Source: Rhizobacter sp. AJA081-3
GTDB taxonomy: Bacteria; Pseudomonadota; Gammaproteobacteria; Burkholderiales; Burkholderiaceae_C
Assembly: GCF_017795745.1 (NCBI RefSeq)
Contig: NZ_CP059067.1
Span: 1,240,001 to 1,304,000, forward strand
Direction of reading: 5' to 3'
Length of the DNA stretch: 64,000 bases
Shown here: piece after piece, positions 1 to 10,970 of the stretch
How the letters are laid out: every line of letters starts with the position of its first letter
How positions within the stretch are numbered: position 1 is the stretch's first letter
The notes under the pieces: generated by a model
Told to the model about the DNA's origin: nothing
Seen by the model: the letters and a program-made list of their open reading frames with translations, nothing else
Databases searched by the model: none
Made by a program: the position numbers and the translations under genes

Positions 1-2279
1 TCTCGTGGTCGACCGGTCGGCTGGTGCGCGAGTACACGATGCTGTTCGATCCGGCGACGACGGCGCGCGCGCCGGTACCGACCGCGCCGGCCACGGCGCC
101 TTCGATTGCCGCTGCTCCTCCGGCGCCAGTGGCCCCGGCGCCTGCGCGTCGCCCGGCCGCAGAGCCGCGCCAAGCCGCTGTGGCCGCTCCGACCACCCCG
201 GCCGCTGCGCCGGCTTCGCCGGCGCCTGCTGGTGCTGACGAGTACAAGGTCCGCCAGGGCGACACCTTGTCGCGCATCGCGGGCAAGACGCAGCGTGCTG
301 GCGTGTCGCTCGACCAGATGCTGGTCTCGCTGTACCGCGCCAACCCCGAGGCCTTCGTCGAAAACAACATGAACCGGCTGAAGGCCGGTGTCGTGCTCGC
401 GGTCCCCAGCGCCGAGGAGGCGAAGGCCGTGCCGACGGCCGAAGCGCGCCAGGTGATCCAGGCGCAGAGCGCCGACTTCGGTGCCTATCGCCAGCGCCTG
501 GCCGGTGCGGTACCTGCCGCCAAGGACACGGGCAGCACGCGTCAGGCGGAGGGCAAGGTTCAGACAGAGGTGCAGGATCGCAAGTCCGCGGCTGCGCCTG
601 CCCCCGACAAGCTGACGCTGAGCAAGGGCGCTGCAGCCAAGGCGGGCGCCGAAGAGCAGATCGCCAAGAGCGGAGAGAAGAAGGACGTTTCGACCCGCGT
701 GGCCGAACTGTCCAAGAACGTGGCCGAGCTGAAGAAGCTCGGCGCCGAGGCAGCCAAGGCGTCGGTGCCCGCGACGGCAGCGGCTCCTGCCGCGCCGGTG
801 GCTGCCAAGCCCGCCGTGGTCGCGGCTGCGTCGGTTCCTGCCGTGGTGGCAACGCCTGTGGCGAAGCCCGCGGCACCCGCTTCGGTGCCCGCACCGGCCG
901 TGGCGGCTGCGCCGGCCCCGGTGGCTTCGGCCGCCGTGGCCGTGGCTCCCGCAGCGCCCGCGTCGGTAGCCCAGGCTGCACCAGTGTCTGCCCCTGTCGT
1001 CGCGGCGGCCTCTTCGCCGGCCTCGGCACCTGTCGTGGCGGCTGCTCCGGCCGCTTCCGTGGCCCGGCCGGCCATCCCGAAGCCGGCACCGGTCGTCGTT
1101 TCGCAGGAAGAGCCGGGATTCCTCGGTTCGTTGCTGGATGACAACCCGTTGGCGCTGGCGCTGGGCGGTGGCCTGATCGCGCTCCTGGCAGGTTTTGGCA
1201 TCTACCGATTCACGCGACGTTCGAAGAAGGACAGCGGCGAAACCTCGTTCCTCGAGAGCCGCCTGCAGCCCGACTCCTTCTTCGGCGCCAGCGGTGGCCA
1301 GCGCATCGACACGCGCGACGCCGGTGGCAACTCGTCGTCGATGAGCTACTCGCTGAGCCAGCTCGATGCGATCGGCGATGTCGATCCGGTCGCCGAGGCG
1401 GATGTCTACCTCGCCTACGGGCGCGACCTGCAGGCCGAAGAGATCCTCAAGGAAGCGATGCGCGGCAATCCCGAGCGCATGGCGATCCGGACCAAGCTGC
1501 TCGAGGTCTACGCCAAGCGCCGCGACACCAAGGGCTTCGAACTGCTGGCCACCCAGCTTTATTCGCTGACGCAAGGTCAGGGCGAGGACTGGGCCAAGGC
1601 CCAGGAACTCGGCATGCAGATCGATCCCGAGAATGCGCTGTACCAGCCTGGCGGCGCGCCGGCCGGTGGCGCAGCCGCGGCGGGCCAGATGGTCGAGGCG
1701 CTGGGTGCCAGCACGATGCCGCAATCGGTGCTGCCGTCGCCGTCGCAGTTCAACGCCTCCATCATCGACTCGACGCCGTCCGGCGGCACCGACGTCGATC
1801 TGGACCTCGACCTGGGTGGCGTTGCGCCGGGCCCGACCGAGCCGGCCCCGCTGCAAGCCACGCAGACGCTGGCGCCTGCCGCGCCGGCGGGCAATTCGAT
1901 GGACTTCGATTCGCCGATGACGGATCTGACCCTGCCCGACATCGCGCCCGCCGCGCCGGCGGCCATGCCCGCGGGCAGCCCGGCGGTCGAGTTCGATCTC
2001 GCCGGCATCTCGCTCGATCTCGATCTGCCGGCCGGCGGATCGGCCGCCGCGTCGCCTACCGGGCCGACCACGGTGCCTTCGGGCTTCGGCGAATCGGGCC
2101 TGTCGGGCTTCGACGAAGACGACGTTGGCGATCCGCTGTCGCGCAAGCTCGAACTGGCCGAAGAGTTCCGCCAGATCGGCGACATGGAAGGCGCCCGCGA
2201 CCTGCTGCAGGAAGTGGTGTCCAAGGCCTCGGGCTCGCTGAAGTCCAAGGCCCAGGGCATGCTTGAGCAGCTCGGCTGA
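1..2279 (+). CDS. fimV: FimV family pilus/polar assembly protein, 5'-truncated
   Basis: The reading frame is open from the first bases, so the start lies upstream; the first readable residues (GRLVREYTMLFDP) match the conserved N-terminal region of FimV rather than a true start. A LysM-like peptidoglycan-binding segment follows (EYKVRQGDTLSRIAG, about 240-420), then a long Ala/Pro/Val-rich linker, one transmembrane helix (about 1140-1210), an acidic cytoplasmic part with a TPR-like stretch (DVYLAYGRDLQAEEIL) and the conserved FimV C-terminal domain (KLELAEEFRQIGDMEGARDLL). FimV-type proteins are inner-membrane scaffolds for type IV pilus assembly, twitching and pole organisation. The position just upstream of truA and the trp genes is normal in Betaproteobacteria. 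Identification is firm; only the missing 5' end limits it. Confidence 0.93.
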   Translation, partial: SWSTGRLVREYTMLFDPATTARAPVPTAPATAPSIAAAPPAPVAPAPARRPAAEPRQAAVAAPTTPAAAPASPAPAGADEYKVRQGDTLSRIAGKTQRAGVSLDQMLVSLYRANPEAFVENNMNRLKAGVVLAVPSAEEAKAVPTAEARQVIQAQSADFGAYRQRLAGAVPAAKDTGSTRQAEGKVQTEVQDRKSAAAPAPDKLTLSKGAAAKAGAEEQIAKSGEKKDVSTRVAELSKNVAELKKLGAEAAKASVPATAAAPAAPVAAKPAVVAAASVPAVVATPVAKPAAPASVPAPAVAAAPAPVASAAVAVAPAAPASVAQAAPVSAPVVAAASSPASAPVVAAAPAASVARPAIPKPAPVVVSQEEPGFLGSLLDDNPLALALGGGLIALLAGFGIYRFTRRSKKDSGETSFLESRLQPDSFFGASGGQRIDTRDAGGNSSSMSYSLSQLDAIGDVDPVAEADVYLAYGRDLQAEEILKEAMRGNPERMAIRTKLLEVYAKRRDTKGFELLATQLYSLTQGQGEDWAKAQELGMQIDPENALYQPGGAPAGGAAAAGQMVEALGASTMPQSVLPSPSQFNASIIDSTPSGGTDVDLDLDLGGVAPGPTEPAPLQATQTLAPAAPAGNSMDFDSPMTDLTLPDIAPAAPAAMPAGSPAVEFDLAGISLDLDLPAGGSAAASPTGPTTVPSGFGESGLSGFDEDDVGDPLSRKLELAEEFRQIGDMEGARDLLQEVVSKASGSLKSKAQGMLEQLG

Positions 2280-2317
2280 CGCGCAGCGGCGCTTCGGCGC
2301 CGGCCAGTGAGCCTGCC

Positions 2318-3100
2318 GTGAGGGTTGCGCTCGGGGTCAGCTACCGCGGTACCGCCTACCAGGGCTGGCAGAGCCAGCCCGGCGGGCGCACCGTGCAGGA
2401 CCAGCTCGAACGGGCCCTGGCTCAATTCCTCGACGCTCCGGTGCGCGTGATGTGCGCCGGCCGCACCGATGCCGGCGTGCATGCGCTGAACCAGGTGGTT
2501 CACCTGGACTGCGAGGCGCAGCGCGAGCCCTTCTCCTGGCTGCGCGGCACCAATCGCTTCCTGCCGGAAGACATCGCCGTTCAGTGGTGTCGCCCGGTCG
2601 CTGAGCAGTTCCACGCCCGCAACAGTGCACGTGGACGCCGTTACGTCTACGTGCTGCGCGAATCGCCCGTGCGTGCTTCACTCGAAGCCGGCTTGGTGGG
2701 CTGGAGCTTCCGCCCGCTGGACGAGGTTGCATTGAATCTCGCTGTCCAGCGCCTGATCGGCGAACACGACTTCACCGCGTTTCGCTCCGCCGAGTGCCAG
2801 GCGGCCTCGCCGGTGAAGACGCTGCGCGAGATCCGCGTCGAGCGGCGTGGCGCCTACTGGCGCTTCGAGTTCGACGCCAGCGCGTTCCTGCATCACATGG
2901 TGCGCAACATCATGGGCTGTCTGGTGGCGGTGGGCAACGGCTCGCGCGACGCTGACTGGCTGACTGCGGTGCTGCAATCGCGCGACCGCAGCCTGGCAGC
3001 GCCCACCTTCGCCGCCGATGGCCTGTACTTCGCCGGACCGTACTACGATCCGGGGCTCCAGATTCCCGAGACCACGGCAGCAATGGACTGGCTGCCCTGA
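2318..3100 (+). CDS. truA: tRNA pseudouridine(38-40) synthase TruA
   Basis: This gene encodes 260 residues, the usual length for TruA, which isomerises uridines 38-40 in the anticodon arm of many tRNAs. The catalytic aspartate sits in AGRTDAGVHA (Asp51). The N-terminal VSYRGTAYQGWQ and C-terminal FLHHMVRNIMG motifs are also family signatures. The start is GTG at 2318, the only start that gives the full conserved N-terminus. It lies 38 bases after fimV and 10 bases before trpF, so it is probably co-transcribed with the trp genes, as in many Burkholderiales. Confidence 0.97.
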   Translation: MRVALGVSYRGTAYQGWQSQPGGRTVQDQLERALAQFLDAPVRVMCAGRTDAGVHALNQVVHLDCEAQREPFSWLRGTNRFLPEDIAVQWCRPVAEQFHARNSARGRRYVYVLRESPVRASLEAGLVGWSFRPLDEVALNLAVQRLIGEHDFTAFRSAECQAASPVKTLREIRVERRGAYWRFEFDASAFLHHMVRNIMGCLVAVGNGSRDADWLTAVLQSRDRSLAAPTFAADGLYFAGPYYDPGLQIPETTAAMDWLP

Positions 3101-3110
3101 GGCCCGACCC

Positions 3111-3758
3111 ATGACCCAGCGAACCCGCATCAAGATCTGCGGCCTGACGCGCGAGGCCGACGTCGACGCGGCCGTGCAGGCGGGTGCCGATGCGGTCGGC
3201 TTCGTCCTCTACGAGAAGAGCCCGCGTCACGTCAGCCCGGCGCGCGCGGCCGAACTCGCCCGGCAGCTGCCGCCCTTCGTGACGCCGGTCGCACTGCTTG
3301 TCAATGCCTCGGACGCCGAGATCGCTGCGGCCATCGCGGCGATGCCCCTGGCACTGCTGCAGTTCCATGGCGACGAGAGCCCGCAGCGCTGCGAGGCAGC
3401 GTCCCGGCCCTACCTGCGGGCCGCCCGTATGAGCGAAGCCTTCGATTTGCTAGACTTCGCCACGCAGTTCTCGAACGCCCAGGCCATCCTGCTCGACGCG
3501 CATGTCGAGGGTTATGGCGGCGGCGGAAAGGTATTCGATTGGTCGCTCATTCCCGCAAACGTGCCCTCTCCAGTCGTTTTGTCTGGTGGGTTGCATGCCG
3601 GAAATGTGACCGAAGGCATTCTTCAGGTGCGGCCCTGGGCCGTTGACGTGAGTTCCGGCGTGGAAGCTGCCAAGGGCATCAAGGATGCCGCGCTGATCCG
3701 CCGCTTCTGCGATGCCGTGCGCGAAGCCGATGCACGCATCGCCATCTCCGAAACCTGA
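3111..3758 (+). CDS. trpF: Phosphoribosylanthranilate isomerase
   Basis: This is a 215-residue (beta/alpha)8-barrel enzyme that converts N-(5'-phosphoribosyl)anthranilate to the carboxyphenylamino-deoxyribulose phosphate in tryptophan synthesis. The catalytic cysteine is in RIKICGLT (Cys10) and the general-acid aspartate in [13 protein letters not shown]. The phosphate-binding [12 protein letters not shown] loop is intact. ATG at 3111 is chosen because the upstream in-frame extension overlaps truA and has no family similarity. It starts the trpF-trpB-trpA run, with trpB 13 bases downstream. Confidence 0.97.
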   Translation: MTQRTRIKICGLTREADVDAAVQAGADAVGFVLYEKSPRHVSPARAAELARQLPPFVTPVALLVNASDAEIAAAIAAMPLALLQFHGDESPQRCEAASRPYLRAARMSEAFDLLDFATQFSNAQAILLDAHVEGYGGGGKVFDWSLIPANVPSPVVLSGGLHAGNVTEGILQVRPWAVDVSSGVEAAKGIKDAALIRRFCDAVREADARIAISET

Positions 3759-3771
3759 ATCCTTCTCCACC

Positions 3772-5019
3772 ATGTTGAACTACCAGCAACCCGACGCACG
3801 GGGGCACTTCGGCGTCTACGGCGGCACCTTCGTCGCCGAGACACTGATCCACGCCCTCGATGAGCTCAAGCAGGCGTACGACGAGGCGCGCAACGACCCG
3901 GCGTTCATGGCCGAGTTCCGCTCCGAGCTCGCCCACTTCGTCGGCCGGCCGAGCCCCGTCTACCACGCCGCGCGCCTCAGCCGTGAACTCGGCGGCGCGC
4001 AGATCTACCTGAAGCGCGAGGACCTGAACCACACCGGCGCGCACAAGGTGAACAACACCATCGGCCAGGCGATGCTCGCGCGCCGCATGGGCAAGCCGCG
4101 CGTGATCGCCGAGACCGGCGCGGGCCAGCATGGCGTGGCCACCGCCACCATCTGCGCACGCTACGGCATGGAGTGCGTGGTCTACATGGGCAGCGAGGAC
4201 GTCAAGCGCCAGTCGCCCAACGTCTACCGCATGCACCTGCTGGGCGCCACGGTGGTGCCGGTAGAGAGCGGCTCGAAGACCCTCAAGGACGCGCTCAACG
4301 AAGCGCTGCGCGACTGGGTCACCAACGTCGAGCGCACCTTCTACATCATCGGCACGGTCGCCGGCCCGCACCCCTACCCGATGATGGTCCGCGACTTCCA
4401 GCGCGTCATCGGCGACGAGTGCCTCGTGCAGATGCCCGAGATGATCGGCCGTCAGCCCGATGCCGTGATCGCCTGCGTGGGCGGCGGCAGCAATGCGATG
4501 GGCATCTTCTATCCGTACATCGAACACGAAGGCACGCGCCTGATCGGCGTCGAAGCTGCGGGGCAAGGCCTGGACAGCGGCAAGCACGCCGCGTCGCTGT
4601 CGGCCGGCACGCCCGGCGTCCTGCACGGCAACCGCACCTACTTGCTGCAGGACGCGAACGGCCAGATCACCGAGACGCACTCCATCTCCGCCGGACTGGA
4701 CTACCCCGGCGTGGGCCCCGAGCATGCGTACCTGAAGGACATCGGCCGCGCCGAGTACGTCGGCATTACCGACGACGAGGCGCTTTCGGCCTTCCATCGC
4801 CTGTGCCGCACCGAGGGCATCATCCCGGCGCTCGAATCGAGCCATGCCGTGGCCCATGCGATGAAGTTGGCGCCGACGATGCGCAGCGACCAGCACCTGC
4901 TCGTCAACCTCTCCGGCCGCGGCGACAAGGACATCGGCACCGTCGCCGACCTGTCGGGTGCCGAGTTCTACTGCCGGCCGTCTTGCCGCGGCCAGACGGT
5001 CAAGGGTGGTGCACGATGA
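3772..5019 (+). CDS. trpB: Tryptophan synthase beta chain
   Basis: This gene encodes 415 residues, a little longer than the usual 395-400. It catalyses the PLP-dependent condensation of indole with serine. The PLP lysine is Lys92 in [10 protein letters not shown], and the phosphate-binding GGGSNA motif is present ([11 protein letters not shown]). The start at 3772 gives [18 protein letters not shown], typical of the family. The C-terminus extends about 20 residues beyond the usual SGRGDKD end. The stop overlaps the trpA start in an ATGA arrangement, which implies translational coupling of the two subunits. Confidence 0.98.
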   Translation: MLNYQQPDARGHFGVYGGTFVAETLIHALDELKQAYDEARNDPAFMAEFRSELAHFVGRPSPVYHAARLSRELGGAQIYLKREDLNHTGAHKVNNTIGQAMLARRMGKPRVIAETGAGQHGVATATICARYGMECVVYMGSEDVKRQSPNVYRMHLLGATVVPVESGSKTLKDALNEALRDWVTNVERTFYIIGTVAGPHPYPMMVRDFQRVIGDECLVQMPEMIGRQPDAVIACVGGGSNAMGIFYPYIEHEGTRLIGVEAAGQGLDSGKHAASLSAGTPGVLHGNRTYLLQDANGQITETHSISAGLDYPGVGPEHAYLKDIGRAEYVGITDDEALSAFHRLCRTEGIIPALESSHAVAHAMKLAPTMRSDQHLLVNLSGRGDKDIGTVADLSGAEFYCRPSCRGQTVKGGAR

Positions 5020-5813
5020 GCCGCATCGCCGCCACCTTCACCGCCTTGCAGGCGCGGGGCCGCAAGGCGCTGATCCCCTACGTGACCGCGGGTGACCCGT
5101 ACGCCGACGCGACGGCCGACATCATGGTCGCGCTGGCGAAGGCCGGTGCCGACGTGATCGAGCTCGGCGTGCCGTTCTCCGACCCGATGGCCGACGGCCC
5201 GGTGATCCAGAAGGCATCCGAACGCGCCCTGGCGCGCGGCATCGGCATGACGCAGGTGCTGGACGCCGTGCGTTCCTTCCGCCAACGCGACGATCGCACG
5301 CCGGTGGTGCTGATGGGCTACGCCAACCCGATCGAGCGCTACGGCGTCGACCGCTTCGTGGTCGATGCGAAGGCGGCCGGCGTGGATGGCGTGCTCGTCG
5401 TCGACTACCCACCGGAAGAGTGCGAGGCTTTTGCCGCCACGCTGCGTGCTGCGGGCCTGGACATGATTTTCCTGCTGGCGCCCACCTCCACCGAGCAGCG
5501 CATCCGCGACGTCGGTCGCATGGCCAGCGGCTATGTGTACTACGTGTCGCTGAAGGGCGTGACGGGTGCCGGGCACCTGGACATCGCCGCCGTGGCCGAG
5601 ATGGTGCCGCGCATCAAGCAGCATGTGAAGCTGCCCGTCGGCGTGGGCTTCGGCATCCGCGACGCGAAGACTGCGCGTGCGGTGGCCGACGTCTCCGACG
5701 CGGTGGTCATCGGTTCGGCGCTCGTGCAACTGCTCGAGACGCGCGAGCGTGGCAACGTGGCCGCGGCCGCGGCCGACTTCATCGGCGGCATCCGCGCCGC
5801 CCTCGATTCGTGA
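5016..5813 (+). CDS. trpA: Tryptophan synthase alpha chain
   Basis: The protein has 265 residues and cleaves indole-3-glycerol phosphate to indole, which is channelled to TrpB. The two catalytic residues are visible: Glu49 ([11 protein letters not shown]) and Asp60 ([14 protein letters not shown] context). The glycine-rich phosphate loop near the C-terminus (VGVGFGI) is intact. The start codon overlaps the trpB stop by four bases. accD follows after 13 bases, the common trpFBA-accD-folC arrangement of Proteobacteria. Confidence 0.98.
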   Translation: MSRIAATFTALQARGRKALIPYVTAGDPYADATADIMVALAKAGADVIELGVPFSDPMADGPVIQKASERALARGIGMTQVLDAVRSFRQRDDRTPVVLMGYANPIERYGVDRFVVDAKAAGVDGVLVVDYPPEECEAFAATLRAAGLDMIFLLAPTSTEQRIRDVGRMASGYVYYVSLKGVTGAGHLDIAAVAEMVPRIKQHVKLPVGVGFGIRDAKTARAVADVSDAVVIGSALVQLLETRERGNVAAAAADFIGGIRAALDS

Positions 5814-5826
5814 AAGGAACGGCACC

Positions 5827-6699
<873 letters not shown>

Positions 6700-6754
6700 T
6701 TCGACTCACAGGCGCCGTGGCTGCCCGCACGCTGCGGGCACGCCGGGCACCCCC

Positions 6755-8053
6755 ATGACTCCGAGCACCCTCGACCAGTGGCTCGCGCACTGCGCGGCCA
6801 TGCATCCCACCGAGATCGACCTGTCGCTGGAGCGGGTGGTCGAGGTGCGGGCGCGGCTGGGCATCGACTTCAAGGTGCCGGTGATCACCGTGGCCGGCAC
6901 CAACGGCAAGGGATCGACCTGCGCCATGCTGGAGGCCATCGCTCTGCAGGCCGGCTACCGCGTCGGCCTGTACGCCAAGCCGCACCTGGTGCATTTCGAG
7001 GAGCGCTGCCGCGTCGACGGGCACATGGTCGATGCGGCGCAGCTGCTGCCGCATTTCGAGGCCGTGGAGGCCGCCCGGCGCGAGATCACGTTGAGCATCT
7101 TCGAGTTCACGACGCTGGCCATCGTGCGGCTGCTGTCGCAGGCGCCGCTGGACCTGGTGATCCTGGAAGTGGGCCTGGGCGGGCGCTTCGACGCGGTCAA
7201 CGCCTTCGACGCCGACTGCGCGATCATCACCAGCATCGACCTCGACCACATGGAGTTCCTCGGCCCCGACCGCGAGTCGATCGGGCGCGAGAAGGCCGGC
7301 ATCATGCGCGCCGGCAAGCCGGTGGTCGTCAGCGACCCGCTGCCTCCGCGCAGCGTGATCGCTCAGGCCGAGAACCTCGGCGCCGACCTGTGGCTGTTCG
7401 GCCGCGATTTCAACTACGCTGGCGACCGCCAGCAATGGAACTGGGCCGGCCGCGAGCGCCGCTACAACGGCCTGGCCTATCCGGCGCTGCGCGGCGCCAA
7501 TCAGTTGCTCAATGCCGCCGGCGCGCTGGCGGCGTTCGAGGCGATGCGCGGCGTGCTGCCGATCACCGCGCAGGCGGTGCGCAACGGCTTCGCGCTGGTC
7601 GATTTGCCCGGCCGCTTCCAGATCGTGGCCGGGCAGCCCACGCTGGTGCTGGATGTCGCACACAACCCGCATTCGGTGGCGGCGCTGGCGCAGAACCTCG
7701 ACCAGATGGGCTTTCACCCGCGCACCCATGCGGTGTTCGGCGCCATGCGCGACAAGGACGTGGCGGCCATCATCGCGCGCATGGTGCCTCTCGTGGATTC
7801 ATGGCATTTCACCGACCTGCCGCTGCCGCGTGCCGCCCGCGCGCAGGAACTGGCTGCCATCCACGCCGCGAGCGGGGCGAAGCCTCCCGGGCCGGTGACC
7901 GTCGATTGCCATGCCGAGCCGCGGGCGGCCCTGGCGGCGGCGCTGGCTGCAGCAGACCCCGCTGATAGAATCGTCGTCTTCGGATCGTTCTACACCGTCG
8001 GCGGCGTGTTGAAGGACGGCGTGCCCCGGCTCGGGGCGCGGCACGTCGGCTGA
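6755..8053 (+). CDS. folC: Bifunctional dihydrofolate synthase/folylpolyglutamate synthase
   Basis: The 432-residue Mur-ligase-like protein adds glutamate to dihydropteroate and to folates. The ATP-binding loop VAGTNGKGSTCAML is near residue 48, with further family motifs GLGGRFDAVNA and LDVAHNPHS (ligase domain with the conserved DxxHN). It lies 55 bases after accD, the expected neighbour, and is followed by the SPOR-domain gene and cvpA, as in many Beta- and Gammaproteobacteria. Confidence 0.96.
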   Translation: MTPSTLDQWLAHCAAMHPTEIDLSLERVVEVRARLGIDFKVPVITVAGTNGKGSTCAMLEAIALQAGYRVGLYAKPHLVHFEERCRVDGHMVDAAQLLPHFEAVEAARREITLSIFEFTTLAIVRLLSQAPLDLVILEVGLGGRFDAVNAFDADCAIITSIDLDHMEFLGPDRESIGREKAGIMRAGKPVVVSDPLPPRSVIAQAENLGADLWLFGRDFNYAGDRQQWNWAGRERRYNGLAYPALRGANQLLNAAGALAAFEAMRGVLPITAQAVRNGFALVDLPGRFQIVAGQPTLVLDVAHNPHSVAALAQNLDQMGFHPRTHAVFGAMRDKDVAAIIARMVPLVDSWHFTDLPLPRAARAQELAAIHAASGAKPPGPVTVDCHAEPRAALAAALAAADPADRIVVFGSFYTVGGVLKDGVPRLGARHVG

Positions 8054-8136
8054 GCATCGCAGCAAGCGGCCGGCATCCTCGCGCATGAGGGTGTGGCGCG
8101 CCGACCCTCACCGCCTACTTGCACCTGACGCATCGC

Positions 8137-8898
8137 ATGGGTCTGCTGTCCATTTTCCAGCGCCGCAACAGCGGTGCCGACGTGCCGCCCAGACCCACCG
8201 AGACGGGCGATGCGATCACGGCGGCCCGCACCCGCGCGCGCCGTCGGTTGATGGGTGCCGCGGTGCTGGTGATGGCCGGCGTGATCGGCTTTCCGCTGGT
8301 GTTCGAGACACAGCCGCGGCCGATCCCGGTCGACATTCCCATCGAGATCCCCCGCAAGGATGGCGCGCCGGCGCTGCCCATGCCGCCGGCCCGGCCTGCC
8401 GCAACCAAGGCCTCGGCGCCGTTGGCCGTGCCGCGCGACGAGGCTCCACCGCAAGTGGCCGTCGACGCGCCGCGAGAAGCGACTCCGCCCGCCAGCGCAG
8501 CCGTGACGAAGCCTGCCGCTCCGGTGGTCGAGCCGCCGAAGAAGACCGTTGTCGAGACGCGTCCGCCTGCGGCGATACCGGCGCCTGCTCCCGAATCTGC
8601 ACGCGCGAAGGCGCTGCTCGAAGGCAAGGAGTCCGCGAAACCGGCGGCGACCGCGGCCAAGCCCGACGCAGGCCGCTTTGTCGTGCAGGTGGGAGCCTTT
8701 GCCGATGCGGCCGCGGCGCGCGAGATGCGCGCCAAGGTCGAGAAGCTGGGCCTGAAGAGCTACATGCAGGTCGTCGAGACCTCGGGCGGCAACCGCACGC
8801 GTGTACGTGCCGGCCCGTTCGATTCGCGCGACGAGGCCGAGAAGGCTCTCGCCAAGGCCAGGGCCGCCGGGCTGAACGCCGTGGTGCTGACCCTCTGA
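8137..8898 (+). CDS. SPOR domain-containing protein (DedD-like)
   Basis: The 253-residue protein has a short cytoplasmic N-terminus, one transmembrane helix (MGAAVLVMAGVIGFPLVF), a long Pro/Ala-rich periplasmic linker and a C-terminal SPOR domain (RFVVQVGAFADAAAAREM...NRTRVRAGPFDSRDEAEKA). SPOR domains bind denuded septal peptidoglycan, so a role in cell division like that of DedD is likely. The folC-SPOR-cvpA-purF order supports this. I start it at ATG 8137 (MGLLSIF); an in-frame TTG at 8119 is a weaker alternative. Confidence 0.88.
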   Translation: MGLLSIFQRRNSGADVPPRPTETGDAITAARTRARRRLMGAAVLVMAGVIGFPLVFETQPRPIPVDIPIEIPRKDGAPALPMPPARPAATKASAPLAVPRDEAPPQVAVDAPREATPPASAAVTKPAAPVVEPPKKTVVETRPPAAIPAPAPESARAKALLEGKESAKPAATAAKPDAGRFVVQVGAFADAAAAREMRAKVEKLGLKSYMQVVETSGGNRTRVRAGPFDSRDEAEKALAKARAAGLNAVVLTL

Positions 8899-8907
8899 CG
8901 GCACGCC

Positions 8908-9414
8908 ATGGACTTCTCCCAGATCGGTTGGGTCGATGCGGTCTTGATCGCCGTGCTGGTGATCTCGGTGATCGTCGGCGCGATCCGTGGCTTCGTGTTC
9001 GAGTTGCTGTCGCTGGTCGGATGGATTGCCGCATGGTTTGCAGCGCAATGGTTCTCTCCGCAGGTCGCCCCCTACATCCCGGTAGGCGCGAACGGATCGG
9101 CGCTGAACCTGGCGGTCGCCTTCGCCGCGGTCTTCGTTGCCGCGCTGATCGTCTGGGCGATCGCGGCACGGCTGATCCGGCTGGTACTTCACGCCACGCC
9201 GCTGAGCGTCGTCGACCGCGGCCTGGGCGTGGTCTTCGGCCTGCTGCGCGGCGTGGTGTTGCTGATGGCGGTGGCCGTGGCAGTGGGTCTGACGCCGGCG
9301 GCCAAGTCGATGGCCTGGCAACAGTCGCGTGGCGCCGGGGTGCTGGCCGCGCTGATCGAGGGCCTGATGCCGCTGCTGCCACCCCAGGTGGCCGGTCACC
9401 TTCGCCGTGCCTGA
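8908..9414 (+). CDS. cvpA: CvpA family membrane protein
   Basis: This is a 168-residue inner-membrane protein with about four hydrophobic helices; the N-terminal DAVLIAVLVISVIVGAIRGF is the CvpA/colicin V production family signature. CvpA proteins sit beside purF in many Proteobacteria and have been tied to colicin V export and envelope homeostasis, without a defined biochemical activity. It starts 9 bases after the SPOR gene and ends 32 bases before purF, so it is almost certainly in the same operon. Confidence 0.93.
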   Translation: MDFSQIGWVDAVLIAVLVISVIVGAIRGFVFELLSLVGWIAAWFAAQWFSPQVAPYIPVGANGSALNLAVAFAAVFVAALIVWAIAARLIRLVLHATPLSVVDRGLGVVFGLLRGVVLLMAVAVAVGLTPAAKSMAWQQSRGAGVLAALIEGLMPLLPPQVAGHLRRA

Positions 9415-9446
9415 TGCGCACGCTGCGATGAACAGGAGTTGATGAC

Positions 9447-10970
9447 ATGTGTGGCATCGTCGGTGTGATCTCCCGCTCGCCGGTCAACCAGTTGATCTAC
9501 GACGCGCTGCTGCTGCTGCAGCACCGAGGGCAGGATGCGGCCGGCATCGTCACCATGCTCGGCACCAAGTGCTTCATGCACAAGGCGCGCGGCATGGTGC
9601 GCGACGTCTTCCGCACGCGCAACATGCGGGGGCTGCCGGGCAACGTGGGCCTGGGCCAGGTTCGCTATCCGACGGCCGGCAACGCCTACAGCGAAGAAGA
9701 GGCGCAACCCTTCTACGTGAACGCACCGTTCGGCATCGTGCTGGTGCACAACGGCAACCTCACCAATGCGCAGGCGCTGAAGAAGGAACTCTTTGACATC
9801 GACCGCCGCCACATCAATACCGAAAGCGACACCGAGGTACTGATCAACGTCGTGGCCCACGAGCTCGAGCAGGTGGCGCGCGACCTGCCGCTCACGCCCG
9901 AGTCGATCTTCCGGGCGGTGGCGGCGGTGCACAAGCGTCTGAAGGGCTCCTATGCGGTCATCGCGCTGATCGCCGGCCATGGCCTGCTGGCCTTCCGCGA
10001 CCCGTTCGGCATCCGGCCGTTGTGCTTCGGCGAAGCGGACACGCCGGATGGTCCCGAGACGATGGTGGCCAGCGAATCGGTCGCCCTCGAGGGCACCGGA
10101 CACAAGCTGGTGCGCGACGTGGCCCCCGGCGAAGCGGTGTTCATCGATCTCGCCGGCCGCGTGCATGCGCAGCAATGTGCCGAGCACCCGAGCCTGAACC
10201 CCTGCATGTTCGAGTACGTGTACCTGGCCCGGCCCGACTCGGTGATGGATGGCGTTTCGGTGTACCAGGCGCGGCTGAACATGGGCGAAACGCTGGCGCA
10301 GCGGCTGATCTCCACCATGCCGCCGAGCGAGATCGACGTAGTGATCCCGATCCCGGAGTCGAGCCGGCCGTCAGCCATGCAGCTCGCGCAGAAGATCGGC
10401 AAGCCCTACCGCGAGGGCTTCGTGAAGAACCGCTATGTCGGCCGCACCTTCATCATGCCGGGGCAGGGCATGCGGAAGAAGTCGGTGCGCCAGAAGCTCA
10501 ATGCCATTGCCTCGGAGTTCAAGGGGCGCAACGTGCTGCTGGTCGACGACTCCATCGTGCGCGGCACGACATCGAAGGAGATCGTGCAGATGGCGCGCGA
10601 TGCCGGTGCGCGCAAGGTCTACATGGCCTCGGCCGCGCCGCCGGTTCGATTCCCGAATGTCTACGGCATCGACATGCCGACCAAGGACGAACTGATCGCC
10701 CACAACCGCAGCAACGAGGAGATCCGCCAGTACATCGGCGCCGATGCACTCATCTACCAGGACGTCGCGGCGATGAAGAAGGTGGTCGCCACATTGAATC
10801 CGAAGTTGCATGGCTTCGAAGCCTCGTGCTTCGACGGCGTCTACGTCACCGGCGACATCACTGCGGCCGACTTCGACACGATGGCCGCCCAGCGCAAGTC
10901 GCAGGGCGAAGAAGAAGAGGGCGACGACCGCTCTCGCCTGGCCTTGCAGAACGCGGCGGAGACGCGCTGA
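9447..10970 (+). CDS. purF: Amidophosphoribosyltransferase
   Basis: The 507-residue enzyme performs the first step of de novo purine synthesis, making phosphoribosylamine from PRPP and glutamine. The N-terminal glutaminase nucleophile Cys2 is exposed in MCGIVGVI. The PRPP-binding signature VLLVDDSIVRGTTSKEI lies in the C-terminal phosphoribosyltransferase domain. An AGGAG ribosome-binding site precedes the ATG. Its stop overlaps the metZ ATG by one base. The C-terminal tail is rich in Glu and Arg and poorly conserved. Confidence 0.98.
   Translation: MCGIVGVISRSPVNQLIYDALLLLQHRGQDAAGIVTMLGTKCFMHKARGMVRDVFRTRNMRGLPGNVGLGQVRYPTAGNAYSEEEAQPFYVNAPFGIVLVHNGNLTNAQALKKELFDIDRRHINTESDTEVLINVVAHELEQVARDLPLTPESIFRAVAAVHKRLKGSYAVIALIAGHGLLAFRDPFGIRPLCFGEADTPDGPETMVASESVALEGTGHKLVRDVAPGEAVFIDLAGRVHAQQCAEHPSLNPCMFEYVYLARPDSVMDGVSVYQARLNMGETLAQRLISTMPPSEIDVVIPIPESSRPSAMQLAQKIGKPYREGFVKNRYVGRTFIMPGQGMRKKSVRQKLNAIASEFKGRNVLLVDDSIVRGTTSKEIVQMARDAGARKVYMASAAPPVRFPNVYGIDMPTKDELIAHNRSNEEIRQYIGADALIYQDVAAMKKVVATLNPKLHGFEASCFDGVYVTGDITAADFDTMAAQRKSQGEEEEGDDRSRLALQNAAETR

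Noticed and set aside
3679-4896. 405-codon minus-strand open frame opposite trpB
   Set aside because: It is a GC-driven shadow of trpB; its sequence is low-complexity His/Arg/Val and has no recognisable domain.
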